From positions 83,023-147,022 of the forward strand of contig JAOACW010000004.1 in NCBI GenBank assembly GCA_026417625.1: a stretch of DNA of 64,000 bases, in the 5' to 3' direction. This DNA is from Syntrophales bacterium. GTDB taxonomy: Bacteria; Desulfobacterota; Syntrophia; Syntrophales; UBA8958. Shown here in pieces: positions 16,670 through 23,611 of this stretch (position 1 is the first letter of the stretch; every line of letters starts with the position of its first letter). Both the position numbers and the translations under genes were made by a program. The notes beneath the pieces were generated by a model. The model saw only the letters and a program-made list of their open reading frames with translations, searched no databases and was not told where the DNA came from.

Positions 16670-17869
16670 ATGGATTTTCAGCTAACAGATGTGCAGCGTG
16701 AGTATCTGGAGACAGTGAGGCGTTTTGTGCGAACGGAGATTCTACCCAATGTAATGGTACGGGAGAAAGAACACCAGTTTCCCCATGACATTATAAGAAA
16801 GCTTTGGGAAATGGGTGTTATGAATTTGAGTATCCCTGAATCCGTGAAGGGTTATTCAATTGATGCAGTATCTACTGCGTTGATCATAAGGGAACTTGCC
16901 TACGGTGATTCAGGAATTGCCACTTCGGCTATGTGCAATGATCTCGCCAATGTGGTTATTGCGAAGCACGGTACACCTTTTCAGCAGGAAATTTATCTTA
17001 GAAAATTTTTGGAAAGTCCACTCCTTGCTTCATTTTGCCTCACGGAACCTGGTGCAGGTTCTGACAACATGGCAATGCGATCGTATATTAAGCGCCGGGA
17101 GGATGGGTCGTATGTTCTTAACGGTTCTAAGTGTTTCATTACAAACGCCTCCTATGCTTCTCAGTTTACGGTGTTCTGTAAAGTAGGCTCGCCTGAAGGG
17201 GCCTTCATGTCCTGCGTGGTGATTCCTGTGGATAACGCGGCGGGGGAAGAATGGAAGGGAAGTGCCGAAAAAGGTCGTGTAGTCAATCTGAACGGTGGTG
17301 GGTGCATTGTAACTGGGAAGGCGGAGGATAAGCTCGGTCAACGGCTATCCAATACCGCTACTGTAAGTTTCGAGGATGTTCCCGTCCTTACCCACCAAAT
17401 CATCGGCGATCGCCGTAGAGGGTTTCAGTATCTCGTGGACGTTTTGGATTATGCGAGACCAATGGTTGCAGCTATTGGTGTGGGACTGGCTATGAGGGCA
17501 CTTGACGTTACCCTCCAGTACACGAGAGAGAGGAGACAGTTTGGTTCGCGGATCTGTGATATTCCCGTGGCACGAGATACCCTGGTGAAGATGTGGAAGA
17601 AGGTGGAGTTAGCCGATCTAGCCCTTATGAGGGCAGCTTGGATGGTTGAGGAGAACGCGCCTGAGAAGGGACGTTACGCTTCGCTTGCGAAGAATGTTGC
17701 TGCAGAAGCGGCGTTGTTTTGTACTATGGAGGGTCTTCATCTCCACGGGGGATATGGTTTCATGAATGAGTACGAAATTTCCAAGTTGGCCAGGGATGCC
17801 CACATCATTGACATTTACGAGGGGGTTCGCGAAGTTCAGGATATGATAATCGGCAGGGAGATTGTGTGA
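16670..17869 (+). CDS. Acyl-CoA dehydrogenase family flavoprotein
   Basis: A 399-residue member of the acyl-CoA dehydrogenase fold: N-terminal helical domain, central FAD-contacting LTEPGAGSDNMAM and FITNAS, and C-terminal RERRQFGSRICDIP. The catalytic glutamate position is conserved in IYEGVREVQDMIIGREI. In an operon otherwise devoted to ACP-linked chain building, it may act on acyl-ACP, either desaturating the chain or working in reverse as an enoyl reductase, since no FabI/FabK/FabL homologue is present. An upstream TTG at 16652 was rejected in favour of the ATG with GAGAGGG before it. The next gene's GTG overlaps its stop. Confidence 0.9.
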   Translation: MDFQLTDVQREYLETVRRFVRTEILPNVMVREKEHQFPHDIIRKLWEMGVMNLSIPESVKGYSIDAVSTALIIRELAYGDSGIATSAMCNDLANVVIAKHGTPFQQEIYLRKFLESPLLASFCLTEPGAGSDNMAMRSYIKRREDGSYVLNGSKCFITNASYASQFTVFCKVGSPEGAFMSCVVIPVDNAAGEEWKGSAEKGRVVNLNGGGCIVTGKAEDKLGQRLSNTATVSFEDVPVLTHQIIGDRRRGFQYLVDVLDYARPMVAAIGVGLAMRALDVTLQYTRERRQFGSRICDIPVARDTLVKMWKKVELADLALMRAAWMVEENAPEKGRYASLAKNVAAEAALFCTMEGLHLHGGYGFMNEYEISKLARDAHIIDIYEGVREVQDMIIGREIV

Positions 17870-18858
17870 TAAATATGCTGTACATACACGGACTGGGTCA
17901 TTACCACCCGGAGAATGTGATTACAAATGAGTTTCTTGAGTCTCTGGACATAGGGACTACAGACGAATGGATTATGGAAAGGGTAGGAATCCGTTTTCGA
18001 CGGACGATCCTGCCACTGGAATATATCAGGGCGACCAAAAACAGTGATCCTAGAGAGGCTTATGAAATAACGCGGGGGGCTAATGCTAAGACGGGAGCAG
18101 CGGCTGCCCGGATGGCTATGGAGAGGGCTGGTATTGGACCGGAGGATGTCGGTCTTGTTATTTCCGGTAGCTCGGCACCGGAAGTACTTTCACCAGCGGA
18201 AGCTACCCTCATTGCGGAGGCTCTTGGTATAGAGGCCCCGTGTTTTGATCTAAATTCTGCGTGCACCTCCTTTGGTATGCAGCTTCGCTTTCTTGATATG
18301 ATGCGGCCGGAGGCCCTACCTCCCTTTATTCTTCTTGTGAATCCGGAGAATCTTACGCGCACTGTTGATTTTTCTGATAGATCATCAGCGGTTCTCTTTG
18401 GTGATGGGAGCTCAGCCGCTGTGGTATCAGCGACGGTTCCGTCAAGAATCACTGTCAGAAACTGCGAGAGTAGTACAAAACCTTCACTCTGGGAAAAAGT
18501 AACCATTCCGCGGTGGAGTTATTTTCGCCAGGATGGAAATGCAGTTCAGGGTTACGCCATAAGACGTATGACGGAATCTCTGCGATATTTGCGGAGTTGT
18601 GTAAACGGTGGACGTTTTATCTTCGTTGGCCATCAGGCTAATTTGGGTATGCTCAGGACAGTCTGTGAAAGGGCGAACCTACCGCCGGACTATCATTGGC
18701 ATAACGTGGAAGAATACGGAAACACGGGATGTTCGGGTGCACCTGCAGTTTTGAGTCAGCACTGGGATGATATAAAGGAGGGTGACAACATCGCAATTAC
18801 GCTGGTAGGCGCCGGTTTAACATGGGTGCATTTCAGCCTGCATATAGAAAGGAGTTGA
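17866..18858 (+). CDS. 3-oxoacyl-ACP synthase III (FabH-like)
   Basis: A 330-residue thiolase-fold condensing enzyme with the KAS III triad Cys133 (NSACTSFGMQL), His256 (VGHQANLGML) and Asn286 (EEYGNTGCSGAP). Such enzymes condense a starter acyl-CoA with malonyl-ACP. Start GTG overlaps the upstream stop (GTGA); an ATG three codons later is the alternative. Compared with FabH it has a longer N-terminal loop (residues 45-72). The operon thus has its own initiation enzyme, so starter choice may differ from housekeeping FASII. Confidence 0.9.
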   Translation: MINMLYIHGLGHYHPENVITNEFLESLDIGTTDEWIMERVGIRFRRTILPLEYIRATKNSDPREAYEITRGANAKTGAAAARMAMERAGIGPEDVGLVISGSSAPEVLSPAEATLIAEALGIEAPCFDLNSACTSFGMQLRFLDMMRPEALPPFILLVNPENLTRTVDFSDRSSAVLFGDGSSAAVVSATVPSRITVRNCESSTKPSLWEKVTIPRWSYFRQDGNAVQGYAIRRMTESLRYLRSCVNGGRFIFVGHQANLGMLRTVCERANLPPDYHWHNVEEYGNTGCSGAPAVLSQHWDDIKEGDNIAITLVGAGLTWVHFSLHIERS

Positions 18859-18863
18859 CTTCT

Positions 18864-19460
18864 GTGACTTATCAGGAATTTATGAACAGATCTTTTTTTA
18901 GTCAGATAGAGCTCATCGCCTTTGCATACGGAAAATTGGTGGATGATCCACCTGTCAATTTTGATGGAAGGCTTCCCGCTCCTCCCTTTCTGATGGTGGA
19001 CAGAGTACTTGAGCTGGAGAAGAACGGGCGTCGGGGACGTATAGTCGCAGAGCAGGATGTGAGAATTGATGCCTGGTTCTTTCAGTGTCATATGCCTGGT
19101 GATCCCGTTCAACCAGGGTGTCTTTGCATAGATGCCGTGTGGCAGCTCCTAGGCTTTTACGGGATTTGGCGGGGCGCTCTCGGTGTGGGGAGAGCCTTAG
19201 GTTGCGGTGAGATTTCATTCGAAGGCCAGGTGCGTCCTCATGATCGCTATGTACGATATGAAATATCGGTAAAACGGTTTGTGGAACTCAAGGATTCGGG
19301 TTCTTTTCTCGTCATCGGTGATGGGGAGATGTTTGTCAATGGGGAGTGCATAGGTTATGTGAGGGACGCCAAAACGGGGATATTCCAGGGCATTATGTAT
19401 AGGAATTACCCGTGGAAAACGATCAATGGCACAGGGGGTTCAGTGAGGAGGCAATTGTGA
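18864..19460 (+). CDS. FabA-like 3-hydroxyacyl-ACP dehydratase/isomerase
   Basis: A 198-residue hot-dog protein closely patterned on FabA, not FabZ: the His in QCHMPGDP (H76) and the Asp in PGCLCIDAVWQLLGFY (D90) are spaced 14 apart as in E. coli FabA (70/84), and GQVRPHDRYVRYEI and GDGEMFVNGECIGYV follow. FabA dehydrates 3-hydroxyacyl-ACP and can isomerise trans-2 to cis-3, the branch point for unsaturated chains. Start GTG at 18864 has AAAGGAG nine bases upstream; a start further up inside the preceding gene is unlikely. The N-terminus has about 14 more residues than expected. Confidence 0.9.
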   Translation: MTYQEFMNRSFFSQIELIAFAYGKLVDDPPVNFDGRLPAPPFLMVDRVLELEKNGRRGRIVAEQDVRIDAWFFQCHMPGDPVQPGCLCIDAVWQLLGFYGIWRGALGVGRALGCGEISFEGQVRPHDRYVRYEISVKRFVELKDSGSFLVIGDGEMFVNGECIGYVRDAKTGIFQGIMYRNYPWKTINGTGGSVRRQL

Positions 19461-20185
19461 AGGGGGCAAAAGTAGCAGTTGTCACTGGTGGTGCTACAGG
19501 TATAGGAGCCGCGTGTTGCAGGGCGCTGGCGAGAAAGGGTTTTCTGGTGGGCATACATTACAACAGAAGCGCAAGTGCGGCTGAAGGTTTGCTTTCAGAG
19601 CTCGGTGAGGGTTTCCTTTTGAAGGCGGATCTCGCCCATGTGGAAGAGATAGACCATATGTTGGAAGATTTGCGGGCGAAAGTGAATAGAGTTGACGTTC
19701 TTGTCAACAACGCAGGTGTGTCGATCAATGCAGATATACACTCAATGAATGTGGAACAGTTTGACAGACAGCGGTGGATGTCTCGGGGAACCTGGTATCT
19801 CACAAAGAGGATTTTACGTCAATTCATGATCCGGCAAAATGAGGGTCGGATTATAAATATTTCGAGTGTTGTGGCATCCATCGGAAACGCTGGTCAGATA
19901 CCCTACACCATGGAAAAGGCAGCCCTAGAGGCTTTCACAAAATCTCTCGCTAAGGAGCTCTCAGGCAGGAACATCCTTGTAAACGCTGTGGCTCCCGGTT
20001 TTATAGACACAGAGATGACAAAATCTCTACCGGAGGAGATACGTGTGGAAATACTTTCACGAATACCCCTTGGCCGAATGGGAAGACCTGAAGAAGTAGC
20101 TGAGGTGGTGGCATTTTTGGCAACGGAAGGTACGTACATCCACGGGACAGTCGTTCATGTAAATGGAGGGCTCTATGGGGGTTGA
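19457..20185 (+). CDS. 3-oxoacyl-ACP reductase (FabG-like SDR)
   Basis: A 242-residue short-chain dehydrogenase: cofactor motif TGGATGIG, NNAG, catalytic Ser in NISSVV and YTMEK (Tyr150, Lys154), C-terminal APGFIDTEMTKSLPE and HVNGG. Reduces the 3-keto group of the growing chain. The start GTG overlaps the fabA-like stop (GTGA) with GAGGAGG just before. One oddity: the segment between NNAG and the SSVV strand (DRQRWMSRGTWYLTK) lacks the Asn of the usual N-S-Y-K tetrad and looks about one residue short against FabG from memory. It could mean reduced activity, a compensated frameshift or a sequence error. Confidence 0.9.
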   Translation: MKGAKVAVVTGGATGIGAACCRALARKGFLVGIHYNRSASAAEGLLSELGEGFLLKADLAHVEEIDHMLEDLRAKVNRVDVLVNNAGVSINADIHSMNVEQFDRQRWMSRGTWYLTKRILRQFMIRQNEGRIINISSVVASIGNAGQIPYTMEKAALEAFTKSLAKELSGRNILVNAVAPGFIDTEMTKSLPEEIRVEILSRIPLGRMGRPEEVAEVVAFLATEGTYIHGTVVHVNGGLYGG

Positions 20186-20663
20186 CCGTAAAACGGTGGA
20201 GACAGTTCTCAGTCTTGTCCCTCAGGCTCCGCCTTTTCGTTTTGTGGACGATATTCTTGAGTTAGACGAAGATCGCATTTTGGGGAGGTGTTGTTTTCCT
20301 CACGATGCGTGGTTTTACAGAGGTCACTTCCCAGGAAATCCCGTTACTCCTGGGGTTATTATCATTGAGGCCATGGCCCAAACCGCTGTGGTTGCCTTTG
20401 GTATATATCTCCTTTTGTTGCAGGGTAAGGGAGAGGAGGAAATAAGAAAACAAATGACCCTTTTTTCGTTTCTAGAAAACGTAGATTTTATGGACATTGT
20501 GCGACCTGGGGAATCGCTTATTGTGAGGGGTGAAAAGGTATACTTCCGCCGTGGGAATTTAAAGGTAAAAGCGTTAATGGAAAGAGAAGGAGGTAACGTG
20601 GTGTGCAGTGGAGTTCTGGCTGGTACCTCCCGCAGTATACCTATTTTGGATTCTGCGGGGTGA
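20175..20663 (+). CDS. FabZ-like 3-hydroxyacyl-ACP dehydratase
   Basis: A 162-residue hot-dog dehydratase of FabZ type: catalytic His51 in GHFPGNPVTPGV and Glu65 in IIIEAMAQT, preceded by PFRFVDDILELD. A second dehydratase in the same operon as the FabA-like one suggests two dehydration modes, one trans-2 and one isomerising. The ATG at 20175 is preceded by TGGAGGG and overlaps the fabG-like gene by 11 bases; an ATG four codons earlier lacks a ribosome site. Confidence 0.9.
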   Translation: MGVDRKTVETVLSLVPQAPPFRFVDDILELDEDRILGRCCFPHDAWFYRGHFPGNPVTPGVIIIEAMAQTAVVAFGIYLLLLQGKGEEEIRKQMTLFSFLENVDFMDIVRPGESLIVRGEKVYFRRGNLKVKALMEREGGNVVCSGVLAGTSRSIPILDSAG

Positions 20664-20685
20664 TTACTGAAAGAGGTGTGGTCCT

Positions 20686-21966
20686 ATGATGAGGAGGGTG
20701 GTTGTAACAGGAATGGGGGTAGTTGCCCCTAATGCCCATGGTTTAGAGGCTTTTGAGAAGGCACTCCGGGAAGGGCGATCTGGTATCAGATTTATCCCTG
20801 AGCTAAAAGAGCTTGGGTTTTCCTGCCAGGTGGGAGGAAAACCTGTAGACTTTGATCGTATTGTGGAGTCTTATTTTGATGCTGAGACGTTGCTTTCCAT
20901 GAATGAAAATATAGGTTACGCATCTGTTGCGGCTGTGGATGCTTGGAGGGATGCAGGCTTTGAGGTACCCCCTCCGGATAGTGAGTATGTAAATTGGGAC
21001 ACTGGTGCAGTCATTGGATGTGGAATTGGCGGGATGGATACAATTGCTCATTACGTTGTGCCTTACGTTAACGAGCGAAAGGTACGTCGTATGGGTAGTA
21101 CTATTGTGGAGCAGGTGATGAATAGCGGTCCCAGTGCTCGCGTCGCCAGTCTCCTCGCTCTAGGCAATCAGGTTACATCCAATTCAGCTGCATGTTCTAC
21201 AGGCACTGAAGCTATCCACGATGCTATGTGGAGGATCCGTCTTGGTCTGGCTAAGAGGATGCTAGCCGGAGGCTCTGAGGGGGGGTCGCCTTATGTGTGG
21301 TCTGGATTTGATGCCATGCGGGTTATATGCAGAAAGTTTAACGATAATCCTGAGGCGGCTTCAAGACCTATGAGTGCATCTGCTGCAGGGTTTGTTCCAG
21401 GTGCTGGCAGTGCTATACTTGTTCTGGAGGATCTTGAAACGGCCATTGCGAGAGGGGCGCGTATTTATGCGGAAGTTAAGGGAGCGGCTGTCAACTGCGG
21501 TGGTCAAAGGCAGGGGGGGACGATGACCGCACCTAACCCAGAAGGAGTAAAACGGTGCATTAGAATGGCCATTCAGGATGCGGGTATATCTCCCGAGGAA
21601 ATTGATGCCATTAACGGTCATCTTACTGCTACTTATGCAGATCCTGTGGAGGTGAGAAATTGGGCAGAAGCCCTAGAAAGAATCCCTGAGAACTTTCCTT
21701 ACATCAATTCTACTAAATCAATGATAGGACACTGTCTGGGTGCGGCAGGGGCACTCGAAAGCGTTGCTGTTGTTCTTCAGCTTTATAGAGGTTTTATCCA
21801 TCCTTCTATCAACTGTGAGGATATCCATCCTGATATCGCTCCTTTTGATAGTAAGGTACCCAGGGTGTGTTTGGAGATGCCTAGCTTACGTATAATTGCC
21901 AAAGCGGGTTTCGGCTTTGGTGATGTTAACAGTTGCATTATATTCAAGAAATGGGAGGATGAGTGA
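20686..21966 (+). CDS. Beta-ketoacyl-ACP synthase (KAS II-like, divergent)
   Basis: A 426-residue condensing enzyme that elongates acyl-ACP with malonyl-ACP. The Cys-His-His triad is complete: Cys170 (NSAACSTGTEAIHDAM), His312 and His349 (STKSMIGHCLGAAGALE). The first histidine stands in NGHLTATYADP instead of the NAHGTST-type motif of FabF/FabB, marking a separate subfamily. As Cys is present it is an active synthase, not a chain-length factor, and no second KS subunit is found here. Confidence 0.9.
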   Translation: MMRRVVVTGMGVVAPNAHGLEAFEKALREGRSGIRFIPELKELGFSCQVGGKPVDFDRIVESYFDAETLLSMNENIGYASVAAVDAWRDAGFEVPPPDSEYVNWDTGAVIGCGIGGMDTIAHYVVPYVNERKVRRMGSTIVEQVMNSGPSARVASLLALGNQVTSNSAACSTGTEAIHDAMWRIRLGLAKRMLAGGSEGGSPYVWSGFDAMRVICRKFNDNPEAASRPMSASAAGFVPGAGSAILVLEDLETAIARGARIYAEVKGAAVNCGGQRQGGTMTAPNPEGVKRCIRMAIQDAGISPEEIDAINGHLTATYADPVEVRNWAEALERIPENFPYINSTKSMIGHCLGAAGALESVAVVLQLYRGFIHPSINCEDIHPDIAPFDSKVPRVCLEMPSLRIIAKAGFGFGDVNSCIIFKKWEDE

Positions 21967-21969
21967 GTC

Positions 21970-22221
21970 ATGGATGAGCGAGCTATTTTTGAAAAGATGA
22001 TTGAAATTCTCAAGGTTTACACGAAGGATGTGGCTTTAGTGGAAAAAGCCACCATGGATACGCACATATTGGATGACCTTAAGGTAAATTCTGCTCGGCT
22101 TGTGGACATTATAATAAAGTGTGAGGACGTCTTCGGAATTACGATTGAGGATGACGAGGCTGATAAAATCAGAACTATCGGTGATGCCGTAAATCTAATC
22201 AAGCAAAAGGTCTCTGTCTGA
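21970..22221 (+). CDS. Acyl carrier protein
   Basis: An 83-residue acidic four-helix carrier. The phosphopantetheine serine is probably S41 in KVNSARLVDII; the residue before it is Asn where most ACPs have Asp (DSL), so this is a specialised carrier. Starts three bases after the synthase stop and is followed six bases later by the acyltransferase. A dedicated phosphopantetheinyl transferase is encoded at the end of the operon. Confidence 0.88.
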   Translation: MDERAIFEKMIEILKVYTKDVALVEKATMDTHILDDLKVNSARLVDIIIKCEDVFGITIEDDEADKIRTIGDAVNLIKQKVSV

Positions 22222-22227
22222 TCAAAA

Positions 22228-22959
22228 ATGCTATCTCTGAAAATCCAGTATTGGGCTGGAAGGATAGCGGTTTTCTTTCTAGCGCCCCTATATATCATTG
22301 TGCTCAGGTTTTTCTTTAAATACAGGCTCCGCAACCTAAGCGAGGTGAGGCGTAAGTGGCGGATGCTTTTGGAGGAACATAGGGGACCGTGGATTGTCTG
22401 TGCCAATCATCTAACCCTTATCGATTCTCTCATTCTGACGTATGGTCTATATTCCCTCTGGGATCATATAGTGTATTACGATACCATTCCCTGGAACCTA
22501 CCTGAAAAGAGGAACTTTCAGAAGAATTTGGCTTTGGTTATTTTCTGTTATCTCGCGAAGTGTATACCTGTTGAGCGAGGAGGGGATCGAGAAGGAATGA
22601 AGAAAACTGTAGAGAAGTGTAATACTCTCCTAACTATGGGGCAGAGTCTGCTCATATTCCCTGAGGGAAGGAGGTCCCGGAAAGGTAGGGTAGATGTAGA
22701 GAATTATGCTTATGGTGTGGGGCGTTTTGTGGCTGAGCATAGTAACTGTCGTGTGCTTCTGGCTTATCTTCGGGGAGATGGGCAGGAGACGTTCAGCGAT
22801 TACCCAAAGCGGGGCGAAACGTTTATCATTATGCTTAAGCCTTTTGAAGTTCCCTCCATGGGTCTTCAGGGCTTAAGGGGTCACCGAGAAAGGGCAAAGA
22901 GCATTGTTGAGGAACTGGCGAAGATGGAAGATGAGTATTTTCGGGACTATAGGCAATGA
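22228..22959 (+). CDS. PlsC-like 1-acyl-glycerol-phosphate acyltransferase
   Basis: A 243-residue PlsC-type acyltransferase: an N-terminal membrane segment, the catalytic NHLTLID box (His61, Asp66), and the substrate-binding FPEGRRSRKG. These enzymes move acyl chains from ACP or CoA to a hydroxyl of a lipid. Located in the operon after the carrier protein, it probably takes the finished chain from the operon's ACP to a membrane acceptor. The acceptor cannot be read from the sequence. Confidence 0.85.
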   Translation: MLSLKIQYWAGRIAVFFLAPLYIIVLRFFFKYRLRNLSEVRRKWRMLLEEHRGPWIVCANHLTLIDSLILTYGLYSLWDHIVYYDTIPWNLPEKRNFQKNLALVIFCYLAKCIPVERGGDREGMKKTVEKCNTLLTMGQSLLIFPEGRRSRKGRVDVENYAYGVGRFVAEHSNCRVLLAYLRGDGQETFSDYPKRGETFIIMLKPFEVPSMGLQGLRGHRERAKSIVEELAKMEDEYFRDYRQ

Positions 22960-23554
22960 TATTGTGGATCTCACAGAAGTTGCCAATTTCGGAAAGAGCC
23001 GAAGCAAGCGATTTCTAGAACGAGTTTTCACCAAAGAAGAACAGAGACTTATAGAGGGAAGCGAGTGGCCGGACAGGATTCTCTGGCTCTTATGGGCAGC
23101 GAAGGAGGCCACCTATAAAGTGCTTGTAAAAATGGTTCCTGAAGTTACTTTTGTACCTCGAAACTACCCGATTGAACGTCTGCAGTTTGAAGGGTATGAT
23201 GCAGGTTACTCGGATGTGCTAGGCTCTGTACATCATAATGGTATCCGCGTTCCCTTTCTAGGTGAGATGTCGGAATCTTTCGTTCACGTGTGTGCTATTT
23301 ACCCGCATTTGTCCTTTCCTGTTTACCGGGAAATCTTCCCCTGTTCGGAACGTCACTCAGAGGAGATTAGAAAACGCCTCGCCCGTCGAATTGGAGAATT
23401 GTTTTCCATTGGGGAAGAAGAAGTACATGTGATCAGGGATAAAACAACACGCGGGTTGGGTCATCCCTATGTGGTCGTTGCCGGACATGTAGGGAAGGTT
23501 GATGTAAGTTTAAGCCATGATTATACATTTGCTGCTTATGCGATCTGTTATTGA
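22931..23554 (+). CDS. 4'-phosphopantetheinyl transferase
   Basis: A 207-residue Sfp/AcpS-superfamily enzyme transferring phosphopantetheine from CoA to carrier proteins. The magnesium-binding motifs GNDIVDL (residues 8-14) and WAAKEATYK are clear. The ATG at 22931 overlaps the acyltransferase by 29 bases; a TTG at 22904 was rejected. As the final operon gene it would activate the ACP encoded at 21.97 kb. The C-terminal half (VDVSLSHDYTFAAYAIC) has the typical SLSHD of the family, placing it nearer the Sfp-type than single-domain AcpS. Confidence 0.88.
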   Translation: MSIFGTIGNDIVDLTEVANFGKSRSKRFLERVFTKEEQRLIEGSEWPDRILWLLWAAKEATYKVLVKMVPEVTFVPRNYPIERLQFEGYDAGYSDVLGSVHHNGIRVPFLGEMSESFVHVCAIYPHLSFPVYREIFPCSERHSEEIRKRLARRIGELFSIGEEEVHVIRDKTTRGLGHPYVVVAGHVGKVDVSLSHDYTFAAYAICY

Positions 23555-23611
23555 ACGAGTTTAAGTTTTAAGTGGATGATTTTCCCCTTCATTTGGGGTA
23601 TATAAATCTCC

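Noticed and set aside
22904..22930. TTG start of the phosphopantetheinyl transferase
   Set aside because: An ATG at 22931 begins immediately before the conserved GNDIVDL region; the TTG has no ribosome site.
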